A stretch of DNA of 10,541 nucleotides. Origin: Flavobacteriaceae bacterium (lineage in GTDB: Bacteria; Bacteroidota; Bacteroidia; Flavobacteriales; Weeksellaceae). The stretch spans positions 1-10,541 of the forward strand of contig JAITOO010000214.1 in assembly GCA_031289875.1 (NCBI GenBank). Direction: 5' to 3'. Positions 1 to 6,179 of the stretch are shown piece by piece. Below the pieces are notes generated by a model. That model saw only the letters and a program-made list of their open reading frames with translations. It did no database searches and had not been told where the DNA came from. The position numbers were made by a program, and so were the translations under genes. Positions within the stretch are counted from its first letter, which is position 1. Each line of letters starts with the position of its first letter.

Positions 1-45
1 AGTATCAAATTGTTGCGAAGTTTTTTCCATAGTTCTGACGACCAT
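1..45 (-). CDS. N-terminus of an unidentified leftward gene (partial, cut by window edge)
   Basis: A reading frame runs leftward off the window edge from an ATG at 45-43, with a second in-frame ATG at 30-28. It reads MVVRTMEKTSQQFDT. The family cannot be recognised from 15 residues. Support comes from position: a perfect minus-strand -7 box (TAATTTTG, 71-64) ends 19 nt before the ATG at 45, the same spacing as for the confident genes in this window. The ATG at 45 is preferred over the one at 30 for that reason. A third ATG at 52 is in another frame and reaches a stop before the edge. If real, the gene is transcribed divergently from the DUF6909 operon. Confidence 0.4.
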   Translation of the reverse strand, partial: MVVRTMEKTSQQFDT

Positions 46-54
46 TTTTCATGG

Positions 55-112
55 TTTGCGCAACAAAATTAACGCTATTTTTGTTAAGAAAAAAAGTAAA
101 TCTTTAATTTTG
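55..112 (+). promoter_or_regulatory. Two tandem rightward promoter candidates
   Basis: TTTG at 55-58 is followed after 17 nt by TATTTTTG at 76-83. The TTTG at 80-83, which is the end of that first -7 box, is in turn followed after 21 nt by TAATTTTG at 105-112. Both pairs fit the -33 TTG / -7 TAnnTTTG arrangement of Bacteroidota. They point rightward and would give a leader of about 150-190 nt before the ATG at 280. Part of this segment overlaps the minus-strand -7 box at 64-71. AT-rich sequence can produce such matches by chance. Confidence 0.3.
64..71 (-). promoter_or_regulatory. Bacteroidota-type -7 box for the leftward gene
   Basis: Read on the minus strand the sequence is TAATTTTG, a full match to the TAnnTTTG box recognised by the primary sigma factor of Bacteroidota. 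No clear TTG/TTTG -33 element lies 17-23 nt upstream (a poly-T-like stretch is there instead), so the call rests on the box and its distance to the ATG at 45. Confidence 0.4.
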
Positions 113-163
113 TCTTTTCCTGAAACAGCCGACAGAAAAAGGAACAGTCAATTTGTTTTCAAC

Positions 164-171
164 TATCTTTG
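164..171 (+). promoter_or_regulatory. -7 box (TATCTTTG) inside the leader region
   Basis: TATCTTTG matches TAnnTTTG exactly. No good TTG is seen at the -33 distance (about 140-147). A transcript from here would begin close to the ATG at 181, which opens an 11-codon reading frame (181-216, MLAKNGQCYLI) that ends well before the DUF6909 gene. Whether that tiny frame is translated cannot be told from sequence. Confidence 0.3.
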
Positions 172-253
172 ATAACCAAAATGTTAGCAAAAAACGGTCA
201 ATGCTATCTTATATAAGTTAGCGGATAACGTTTAAATGTTTCAAAGAAAATCT

Positions 254-261
254 TACCTTTG
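254..261 (+). promoter_or_regulatory. Main promoter -7 box of the DUF6909 operon
   Basis: TACCTTTG matches TAnnTTTG exactly, and an imperfect -33 (GTTTA, 230-234) lies about 20 nt upstream. The box ends 19 nt before the ATG at 280, giving an expected 5' leader of roughly 12 nt. It also contains the TTG at 259-261 that would otherwise be taken as an upstream start codon. Since that TTG should lie upstream of the transcription start, it is unlikely to be translated from this promoter. Confidence 0.6.
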
Positions 262-279
262 CAAGAAAGTGTAATTGAT

Positions 280-1935
280 ATGGCAATATCCAAAGCGAGA
301 GAATCTACTGATGTAATTGAGAGACTGTATATTACAATGCGGCATCTTTTCAACCGCGGAGGTTTTAAACCAATGGGAACATCGGGGATTGAGCTTCGGG
401 ATTACCTGCTGAAACTCAAACCTGAAATTTACGGCTCGATGACCGACGAGGAAAAAGTAGAACTCAACGGATTGATTTACGTTCTCGACCGCCTCCCGCA
501 GGGTATTGAGGAATGCGCCTATATTTATTTGACTTCCAATGAAGGTCTGCAAAAATCGTCTTTCACGCCGATTTTTCCCAAGAAAAGACGCAGAACCTGT
601 TACCGGATTGATGAAAACCAGATGAATATTGAAGTATTACTCGGAAGATCAGAGATTTACGACATTCTGACCCATCTGACATTCCTATACAACGAAGCCG
701 ACAAAATCCGTAAAAAAACACACGATTTTAACGGCAAACCTCACAGAGTGTGGAACTTGGTTGAAAAAGCCGCACTCAGCAGCGAACCCTTGAAACGGAA
801 AGACAGAGAAGTAATTCTCACCCACTTGGCTTCTATTTTGGGAAGAAGTTTTGACGAAGCTGTTTCTGCTTACAAAAATTTTCAGGAAGCAGCTGACCCT
901 GACCGATTTATAAAAATCATTTACAATTTGGGACGAATTAGTCGAGAGGATTGTTTAGGCATTCGCCGCCGCGAAATTCATTTCAGTTCCATTTTGAAAG
1001 AGCGCGTCGGACATCATATTTTTGGAGGAAAATGGGCGGAAACCGTCAAACACACACTGTACAAAAACGGTCTGCACGAAAAAGAATTGCATATTGTTAG
1101 CTCCAACATGCACAGCGTCAAGAATATGCTGTTTGCTTTCGATGCTCTGAAAAAGAAATACGAACTTTCCGAAGAATTGAAATTGTACGAAGAACTGAGC
1201 GAAAATCTTGAAATCGGAGAAAAAGTAACGGAACACGCCCTGAAAAACGGCATGATTTACATCAAAGATATGAGCGGCTCAAATATTGATGTGCAAATTT
1301 TCGACCTTTCAAAAATCAGTCTCAAAAATACGACTTTCAAAGACTGTAAAAATGCTAACGACCACGTACTCATCGTTTTCGATTATGCTTTCGGCGAGCA
1401 GGCTTTTGAGGTGATGGACGAACTGTTGAGACCGTTCAAGGCAGGCAAAGGTATTTTTAGAATGAAAGTCAATTCCATTTCCATTTTGGGAAAAGCGGGA
1501 ATTTTGGTTGGAAACAAAGGCGACATCATGATTCCAAATTCTCATATTTTCGAGGGAATGGCGGACAATTATCCTTTTTATAACGAGTTGTCTTTGTGTA
1601 ATTTTGAAGATTATAAAGTCAAAGTTTTTCAAGGAGCGATGATTACCGTTTTGGGAACTTCGCTGCAAAATAGGGACGTGCTTTCGTATTTTATGGAAAC
1701 TTCATGGAAGGCTATCGGCTTGGAAATGGAGGGAGCTCATTACCAGAAAGCGATTCAGGTCGCTTCAAAAATCAGGCATCATATCAACGACGACGTGAAG
1801 CTACGCTATGCGTATTATGCTTCGGACAATCCGCTCGAAACAGGAAGTACCTTAGCATCAGGTGGTTTGGGGCTGACAGGTGTGAAGCCGACTTATTTAA
1901 TTACTCAAAAAATTTTAGAACAGATACTAAGCTAA
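280..1935 (+). CDS. DUF6909 family protein, nucleosidase/phosphorylase-like C-terminal half
   Basis: Recognised from memory as the Bacteroidota family DUF6909, whose members share the N-terminal pattern ERLYITMRHLFNRGGFKPMG seen here at residues 14-33. From the ATG at 280 the protein has 551 residues, with no signal peptide or membrane segment, so it is probably cytoplasmic. The C-terminal part shows signatures of the purine nucleoside phosphorylase / AMP nucleosidase fold. A glycine-rich strand-loop with a GD step (GKAGILVGNKGDIMIP, 404-419) comes first. An EMEGAHY segment (482-488) follows, like the ribose-contacting EMEA/DMEG motif. Last is an SDNPL segment (515-519), placed like the Asp that acts as general acid on the base. 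The N-terminal 350 residues are helical with no known activity. A frame extension to TTG 259 is rejected because it lies in the -7 box. The next gene follows after 7 bp, so they are probably co-transcribed. Family membership is fairly sure; the enzyme activity is inference. Confidence 0.85.
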   Translation: MAISKARESTDVIERLYITMRHLFNRGGFKPMGTSGIELRDYLLKLKPEIYGSMTDEEKVELNGLIYVLDRLPQGIEECAYIYLTSNEGLQKSSFTPIFPKKRRRTCYRIDENQMNIEVLLGRSEIYDILTHLTFLYNEADKIRKKTHDFNGKPHRVWNLVEKAALSSEPLKRKDREVILTHLASILGRSFDEAVSAYKNFQEAADPDRFIKIIYNLGRISREDCLGIRRREIHFSSILKERVGHHIFGGKWAETVKHTLYKNGLHEKELHIVSSNMHSVKNMLFAFDALKKKYELSEELKLYEELSENLEIGEKVTEHALKNGMIYIKDMSGSNIDVQIFDLSKISLKNTTFKDCKNANDHVLIVFDYAFGEQAFEVMDELLRPFKAGKGIFRMKVNSISILGKAGILVGNKGDIMIPNSHIFEGMADNYPFYNELSLCNFEDYKVKVFQGAMITVLGTSLQNRDVLSYFMETSWKAIGLEMEGAHYQKAIQVASKIRHHINDDVKLRYAYYASDNPLETGSTLASGGLGLTGVKPTYLITQKILEQILS

Positions 1936-1942
1936 ATAAATC

Positions 1943-2971
1943 ATGGATAATCAAAACACCCATCAAGAAACTGATATTTTAGTCCTTCTTGATTATTTCA
2001 AAAAGGGAATCAAAGGAATTTTCAGAGGAATTGGAAATTTTTTCAAAGGAATTTTCACTCTTATCATTCATTTTCTGATACTTATAAAAAAATACTGGAT
2101 TTTGATTGTAAGTTGTATCTTGGTCTTTGCCATTGTCGGATTTTTCAACAAAAATATTCTTCCGCCTGCTTACAATTACGAAATGATTGTACAGCCCAAC
2201 TTCAACAGTACCGGTTCGTTGTATCAATTGGTCAATTCTTGCGACACGCGGGCAGGAAATCCTGACGATGCGTTTTTCAAAGACATAAAAAGCGTGCGTA
2301 TTTTGCCTGTCAAATCTCTCACCGAAGACGTAAATATTTATTATAACACAGTTGGCAACGCTTTTTCTGAAAATGCAGGCTTCAAGCAGGCAGACAACCG
2401 CGATACTATCTTTTTCAGACAATATGAAATAGCAAAATTCAAATCTGAAATTACGGACAAGGACTATCCCCGCCAAATAATTTCCATCAAATCTGCCGTT
2501 CCCCTCAATGAGCAGCAAATTCAAAGCAAAATTATTGACCCTCTGGAAAATGACCCGTATTATGTGAAATATCGCGAGTCGTATATGAAATCTATTGATT
2601 TACAGACAAAATACAACACGCTTAATCTACAAAGAATTGATACCCTGCTTCTTGCGCTCGCAAAAGGCGAAACAACCAAAACACAGTCGCAGACTTTAAC
2701 CATCAGTGGCGAAGCAAAAAACAATCTGGAAACCGATTTGCTGGAACAATCCAGAAATTTTTTCCATGCGCTGGCTGATTCAGAAATACGAAAAAATTTA
2801 TATTCCGATGTGATACGAGTTATCGCTCCGCCGTCTCTGGTAAACGCCAAAAGCATCGTGAAAAGAAGTACAACTGCTTTTGCCCTCTATGGACTGCTTT
2901 TTTCTTTGTTCGTTATTTTCGGCATTCAAACCGTAAAATTCTTGAATCAATACGAAAAAGAACATGCTTAA
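1943..2971 (+). CDS. Two-TM Wzz-like (chain-length-determinant-like) membrane protein
   Basis: This 342-residue protein has the layout of polysaccharide co-polymerase (Wzz) proteins. A short cytoplasmic N-terminus is followed by an amphipathic, Phe/Gly/Lys-rich stretch (about 20-50). Then come a membrane segment (about 51-69), a large extracytoplasmic part (70-310) with coiled-coil-like helices around 185-285, a proline-containing APPSLV just before the second membrane segment, and that segment (about 311-330) with a short charged tail. Wzz proteins set the length of O-antigen or capsule chains in the inner membrane. I cannot see a clear sequence signature, and there is no Wzx, Wzy or glycosyltransferase in the window, so the role is inferred from topology only. 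The ATG lies 7 bp after the DUF6909 stop, and its last 8 bases overlap the next gene, which indicates one operon. A lineage-specific anchor or scaffold protein is an alternative. Confidence 0.7.
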   Translation: MDNQNTHQETDILVLLDYFKKGIKGIFRGIGNFFKGIFTLIIHFLILIKKYWILIVSCILVFAIVGFFNKNILPPAYNYEMIVQPNFNSTGSLYQLVNSCDTRAGNPDDAFFKDIKSVRILPVKSLTEDVNIYYNTVGNAFSENAGFKQADNRDTIFFRQYEIAKFKSEITDKDYPRQIISIKSAVPLNEQQIQSKIIDPLENDPYYVKYRESYMKSIDLQTKYNTLNLQRIDTLLLALAKGETTKTQSQTLTISGEAKNNLETDLLEQSRNFFHALADSEIRKNLYSDVIRVIAPPSLVNAKSIVKRSTTAFALYGLLFSLFVIFGIQTVKFLNQYEKEHA

Positions 2972-3908
2972 CGTCGCCTTAGTTGGGTTGGGGCAAATTG
3001 GGAAACTTCATTTGGAAATTCTTTCGCAGTTGCCTGATTTTCATATAACTGCCGTCGTAGAGCCGAGAGAAATTCCCTGCAATTTCCCCAAATATCCGAC
3101 GATTGAAGACTGCAACAATCATCACCAAGAGATTGATTTATACACGATTGCCACGCCCAACGGATTTCATTACCGTCAGGCAAAAAAGTTGTTGTATTTC
3201 GGAAAAAACATTCTGATTGAAAAACCTGCCGCACTGCATAAAAATCAAGTTGAAGAATTAGTTCATCTCGCTCGAGAAAAGCATTTACGTTTGTTTTCTT
3301 CCTTGCAACTGCGCTTCTCGCCGATGGTCGCTTATGTTAAGAAATTGATTGACGAAGGCTGTTTGGGAAAGATTTTTCTACTCAATGTTGAATGTTTTTG
3401 GAACAGAAATCAGGCGTATTATCAAAAAAACGACTGGCATGGAACAAAAGAGATGGACGGAGGCATTTTGTTTACGCAATTCTCTCATTTTATTGATATT
3501 ATCCATTTCTTTTTGGGAGAAGTCAAGTTGCTTCATTCTTCGTCTGAAAATTTTGCACACCAAAATTGTACAGATTTTCCCGACAGCGGAATTTTACAGT
3601 TCAAGTCAGTAAATACCTTGGGCAGCATGATTTACACCATTTCTACTTATGAAAAAAATTTTGATTCTTCCATTACAATTATTGCTGAAAAAGGAACGAT
3701 AAAAATCGGCGGGCAATATATGAATCAACTGTTGTATCACAACGTGCAGGGATTTTGCGCTCCCGAGTTTACCTTCAGTTCTCATAAATTTCATAAAAAC
3801 CTGTACGATAACATTTTATATTCAATGCAAAACAATGTTTCCTCCGTTGCCGATGCAGAAAATTCCATCAATACGATTGGCTTTATTGAAGAAGCAGGAG
3901 ATTTTTAA
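2964..3908 (+). CDS. Gfo/Idh/MocA family oxidoreductase
   Basis: A 314-residue NAD(P)-dependent dehydrogenase. The N-terminal Rossmann domain begins with VALVGLGQIGKLH (4-16), has TPNGFHY (64-70) after the fourth strand, and carries the family hallmark EKP (86-88), whose Lys sits at the active site. The C-terminal alpha/beta domain contains DWHGTKEMDGGILFTQFSHF (157-176). This resembles the GTWEMDGG...NQ..H..D segment of UDP-GlcNAc(A) 3-dehydrogenases of the WlbA/WbpB type, in which the His is catalytic. That points to oxidation of a nucleotide sugar, but the substrate cannot be assigned from sequence. The length is a little short for the family (about 310-350). The start overlaps the end of the Wzz-like gene by 8 bp, so translation is probably coupled. 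The stop is 10 bp from the convergent phosphoesterase gene, and a hairpin spans the junction. Confidence 0.9.
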   Translation: MLNVALVGLGQIGKLHLEILSQLPDFHITAVVEPREIPCNFPKYPTIEDCNNHHQEIDLYTIATPNGFHYRQAKKLLYFGKNILIEKPAALHKNQVEELVHLAREKHLRLFSSLQLRFSPMVAYVKKLIDEGCLGKIFLLNVECFWNRNQAYYQKNDWHGTKEMDGGILFTQFSHFIDIIHFFLGEVKLLHSSSENFAHQNCTDFPDSGILQFKSVNTLGSMIYTISTYEKNFDSSITIIAEKGTIKIGGQYMNQLLYHNVQGFCAPEFTFSSHKFHKNLYDNILYSMQNNVSSVADAENSINTIGFIEEAGDF

Positions 3909-3946
3909 TTGAGTAATTTTAATTTGTAGTTGAATTAAACTCAATT
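3907..3946. terminator. AT-rich hairpin at the convergent junction, possible bidirectional terminator
   Basis: AATTGAG (3907-3913) pairs with CTCAATT (3940-3946), and inside it TTTAATT (3918-3924) pairs with AATTAAA (3933-3939) around an 8-nt loop, leaving a 4-nt bulge. The structure covers the stop codons of both convergent genes. Neither side has a good run of T after the stem, so it is at best a weak terminator. Confidence 0.35.
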
Positions 3947-4422
3947 ACTTCCAAGTTTTCAATCTTCTCTCCATCAATTTGAAAACGGAGCATGGTTCGT
4001 ACTTTATGCAAACCGTAAATTCCCGCTGCGCCGGGATTCATGTGAAGAAGATGTAATTTTTTATCGTTCATCACTTTGAGAATGTGAGAATGCCCCGAAA
4101 TAAACAGTTGGGGAGGGTTTCTCAAAATTTCTCCGCGAACGGCAGGCGCATACTTGTTTGGATAACCTCCAATATGCGTAATCCACACATCAACATTTTC
4201 GCACATAAACCGCAGATTAAGAGGAAATTCCTTGCGTATTTCCGTTCCGTCGATATTTCCATACACGGCGCGGAAAACAGGCGCAACCGCTTTCAAAGCC
4301 TCGGAAACTTTGACATCGCCAATGTCTCCCGCATGCCACACTTCATCGGCTTGCGAAGCATATTCCAATATTCGGTCGTTGATATAAGAATGCGTATCTG
4401 AAAGTAATAAGATTTTTTTCAA
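3919..4422 (-). CDS. YfcE/MJ0936-type metallophosphoesterase
   Basis: A 167-residue protein with all the metal-binding motifs of the YfcE family of small calcineurin-like phosphodiesterases. These are LSDTH (7-11: Asp9, His11), HAGDIGD (30-36: Asp33), YGNID (54-58: Asn56), THIGGYP (82-88: His83) and ISGHSH (108-113: His111, His113). Known members are dinuclear-metal cytoplasmic enzymes that split model phosphodiesters; their natural substrate is generally unknown. The start codon is TTG (complement of 4420-4422). The next upstream in-frame codons contain no ATG, and a stop occurs at 4440-4438, while the family typically begins right at MKKILLLSDTH, so TTG is well supported. The gene diverges from truA with 25 bp between start codons and converges on the Gfo/Idh/MocA gene. 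Confidence 0.95.
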   Translation of the reverse strand: MKKILLLSDTHSYINDRILEYASQADEVWHAGDIGDVKVSEALKAVAPVFRAVYGNIDGTEIRKEFPLNLRFMCENVDVWITHIGGYPNKYAPAVRGEILRNPPQLFISGHSHILKVMNDKKLHLLHMNPGAAGIYGLHKVRTMLRFQIDGEKIENLEVIEFNSTTN

Positions 4423-4430
4423 TATTTTTG
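4423..4430 (+). promoter_or_regulatory. truA -7 box
   Basis: TATTTTTG is an exact TAnnTTTG match ending 18 nt before the TTG start of truA. A partial -33 (TCTG, 4397-4400) lies 22 nt upstream, within the coding region of the divergent phosphoesterase. The box directly abuts the TTG start codon of that gene on the other strand (4422). Confidence 0.55.
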
Positions 4431-4432
4431 CG

Positions 4433-4465
4433 TAAAATTACAACAAATTGCGTTACTTCATACAA
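4433..4465 (-). promoter_or_regulatory. Probable promoter of the phosphoesterase gene
   Basis: On the minus strand TTG (4465-4463) is followed after 22 nt by TAATTTTA (4440-4433), one mismatch from TAnnTTTG. The transcription start would fall only a few bases before the TTG start codon at 4422, so the message would be leaderless or nearly so. The element lies inside the first bases of truA and next to the truA -7 box. Confidence 0.35.
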
Positions 4466-5185
4466 TTTTCTTACGACGGAACGGACTATTTCGGCTACCA
4501 GCGGCAGCCCAATCAAATCACTGTGCAAGGAACGCTGGAAGAAGCGTTGAGCCGCTTGCTGCGCGGAGAAATCTGTACAACAGGAGCAGGAAGAACGGAC
4601 ACCGGCGTTCATGCGAACGAAATGTTTGCCCATTTTGATTTTGAGGAAGATTTTCCCGAAAATTTCCTCAAAAAGCTCAATTCCTACCTGCCAACCGATA
4701 TTTCCGTACAAAAAATTTTTCCTGTAAAAAAAACCGCCCATGCTCGTTTCAATGCCGTCAAAAGGACCTATCAATATTCTATTTCTACACAGAAAAATCC
4801 GTTCAGACAGAGGTTTCATGCGCAGTTTGTTCACTACGGTTTTGAGTTGGAAAAGATGAACGAAGCCGCTCAAAAACTGTTTTTATACAAAGATTTTACG
4901 AGTTTTGCCAAACTTCATTCAGACAGTAAAACCAATCTTTGCCATATTTGCGAAGCCTTTTGGGAAAAGCGCGACAGCGAGCTGGTTTTCACGATTTCTG
5001 CTGACCGTTTTCTGCGAAACATGGTTCGTGCCATCGTCGGGACATTAATAGACGTAGGTCGAGGCAAAATTTCCGTTGCCCAATTTCAGCAAATCATTGA
5101 GAAAAAAGACCGAAACTGCGCTTCTACTTCCGCTCCTGCACAAGGTTTGGTCTTGATGAAAGTGGAATATGACGAGGAGATTTAA
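4448..5185 (+). CDS. truA: tRNA pseudouridine(38-40) synthase TruA
   Basis: TruA converts uridines 38, 39 and 40 in the anticodon arm of many tRNAs to pseudouridine. This 245-residue protein is of usual length and shows every motif. MRYFIQFSYDGTDYFGYQRQ is the family N-terminus (1-20). GAGRTDTGVHA (46-56) carries catalytic Asp51. KRTYQY (105-110) holds the conserved Tyr near the active site. FLRNMVRAIVGTL (188-200) and APAQGLVL (229-236) close the fold. The start codon is TTG. An in-frame stop at 4433-4435 and the absence of any ATG between it and the conserved N-terminus leave no better choice. It diverges from the phosphoesterase gene and converges with the DUF4254 gene 71 bp downstream. 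Confidence 0.97.
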   Translation: MRYFIQFSYDGTDYFGYQRQPNQITVQGTLEEALSRLLRGEICTTGAGRTDTGVHANEMFAHFDFEEDFPENFLKKLNSYLPTDISVQKIFPVKKTAHARFNAVKRTYQYSISTQKNPFRQRFHAQFVHYGFELEKMNEAAQKLFLYKDFTSFAKLHSDSKTNLCHICEAFWEKRDSELVFTISADRFLRNMVRAIVGTLIDVGRGKISVAQFQQIIEKKDRNCASTSAPAQGLVLMKVEYDEEI

Positions 5186-5201
5186 TGCTTGAAAATTGTT
5201 G

Positions 5202-5219
5202 TTTTAGAAAACGCTAAAA
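5202..5219. terminator. Weak hairpin between convergent truA and DUF4254
   Basis: TTTTAG (5202-5207) pairs with CTAAAA (5214-5219) around a 6-nt loop. The stem is short and AT-rich, with no clear T-run on either side. It is the only fold I noticed in the 71-bp convergent gap; a terminator role is a guess. Confidence 0.2.
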
Positions 5220-5256
5220 TAATTTAGAAGAAAACAAAAGCAACTATCTGAAAAAT

Positions 5257-5859
5257 CTACTTTTTATACAATACAGGATTCAGTTCCTCGTCATTGTACA
5301 TTTTCATTTGTTTGTAAACTTTTATAATTTTTTTTCCCGTCTGATAGTCTTCCAAAAGTTCTTCAACAGCGGTGGAGAGGTCTTTGTGCTGTTCCAGCAG
5401 GACGTCCAGTTTCTCTTGGCATTTTCGGCGGTGTTCTTCGGAAGCGTCCCGACGTTCCACTTCAATTTTCATATGATAGATTTTCAACGCCAAAATCGAA
5501 AAACGGTCAATCGCCCATGCAGGGCTTTCCGTGTTGATTTTTGCATCAGCCAAAGGCGTAACATTTTTATATTGCTCTAAAAACCATCCGTCTAAGTTCT
5601 CCACTCGGTCGGTGCGTTCCTGATTGGATTTGTCAATCCAACGTTTGAGTTTCAGCGCTTCCGCAGGGTCAATATTTTCGTCGCGAATAATGTCTTCTAA
5701 ATGCCACTGCACCGTATCAATCCAGTTTTTCAGGTAGATCAGATGCTCAATTTGTTCTTTCGGATAGGGATTTTGAATCGGACAATGAACATCGTCCGTT
5801 TTGTGGTAATTTTCAATACTTTGATTGAAAACTGCCCAAACTTTTTCAGTAAATTTCAT
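5257..5859 (-). CDS. DUF4254 domain-containing protein
   Basis: A 200-residue, mostly helical soluble protein recognised as DUF4254. The strongest family segments are INTESPAWAIDRFSILALKI (108-127) and KVYKQMKMYND followed by LNPVLY (180-198). The N-terminal part contains a conserved-looking HLIYLKNWIDTVQWHLEDII (39-58). No signal peptide, membrane segment or known catalytic motif is visible. The biochemical role is unknown. From memory, the gene often sits near lipopolysaccharide heptosyltransferase-type (GT9) genes in this phylum, but none is in this window. It follows tatA by 21 bp on the same strand with no promoter-like box between, so the two are probably one transcript. The length is normal and nothing appears truncated. 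Confidence 0.85.
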   Translation of the reverse strand: MKFTEKVWAVFNQSIENYHKTDDVHCPIQNPYPKEQIEHLIYLKNWIDTVQWHLEDIIRDENIDPAEALKLKRWIDKSNQERTDRVENLDGWFLEQYKNVTPLADAKINTESPAWAIDRFSILALKIYHMKIEVERRDASEEHRRKCQEKLDVLLEQHKDLSTAVEELLEDYQTGKKIIKVYKQMKMYNDEELNPVLYKK

Positions 5860-5880
5860 CGAATTACAGGAAAATTATGC

Positions 5881-6054
5881 TTAATTTTCTTTTTTGTCTT
5901 CGTCTTTCTTTTCGTCGCCTTTGGTTGCGTCTTTAAATTCTTTAATTCCGCTTCCCAGACCGCGCATCAGTTCAGGAATTTTTTTACCTCCAAACAAGAG
6001 CAGAACCACTATCAAGATGATTACAATGCTCATAGGGTGTTCAAATAATCTCAT
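5881..6054 (-). CDS. tatA: Twin-arginine translocase subunit TatA/TatE
   Basis: A 57-residue gene, [20 protein letters not shown] and onward. The N-terminus is a single membrane helix (about 8-22), followed by the TatA hinge [10 protein letters not shown] (21-30), the amphipathic helix [13 protein letters not shown] (31-43) and a short Lys/Asp/Glu tail. TatA oligomers form the pathway through which TatC delivers folded proteins across the inner membrane. The usual Phe-Gly hinge and the following Pro are both intact. It is at the short end for TatA because the charged tail is brief. No tatC or tatB is in the window; many Bacteroidota keep tatC elsewhere. The ATG at 6054 lies 24 nt downstream of an exact -7 box. 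It is co-directional with DUF4254. Confidence 0.93.
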   Translation of the reverse strand: MRLFEHPMSIVIILIVVLLLFGGKKIPELMRGLGSGIKEFKDATKGDEKKDEDKKEN

Positions 6055-6077
6055 AACTTGAAAAATTATATTATTGC

Positions 6078-6108
6078 CAAAGATAGAAATATTTTAGAAA
6101 ATAGACAA
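6078..6108 (-). promoter_or_regulatory. Promoter of the tatA-DUF4254 operon
   Basis: On the minus strand TTG (6108-6106) is followed after 20 nt by TATCTTTG (6085-6078), an exact match to the Bacteroidota -33/-7 pattern. The -7 box ends 24 nt before the tatA ATG. It is the best complete promoter in the window and argues that tatA is not merely read through from the EnvC gene, which ends 125 bp upstream. Confidence 0.65.
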
Positions 6109-6179
6109 CATGCTGAGGCGCTAATTTTTTTGATATGGCGGTTTTATTATTTTCAATAATCATGGGGTTATGTTTATCA

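Noticed and set aside
41..55. Short hairpin ACCAT-TTTTC-ATGGT near the left edge
   Set aside because: Five base pairs with no T-run and overlapping the predicted start of the leftward gene; likely chance.
181..216. Eleven-codon frame MLAKNGQCYLI as a leader peptide
   Set aside because: There is no runs-of-one-amino-acid pattern and no attenuator hairpin with a T-run after it; kept only as part of the stacked-promoter observation.
1979..2524. Leftward open frame of 181 codons opposite the Wzz-like gene
   Set aside because: Antisense shadow with no family resemblance; the sense frame has a clear topology and operon spacing.
4343..4873. Leftward open frame of 176 codons opposite truA
   Set aside because: It overlaps both truA and the phosphoesterase gene, whose families are certain; its translation has no recognisable domain.
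6146..6160. Hairpin ATTATT-TTC-AATAAT downstream of the EnvC gene as terminator
   Set aside because: A purely A/T stem of six pairs with a 3-nt loop, and the minus strand continues with A rather than T, so it does not fit intrinsic termination.
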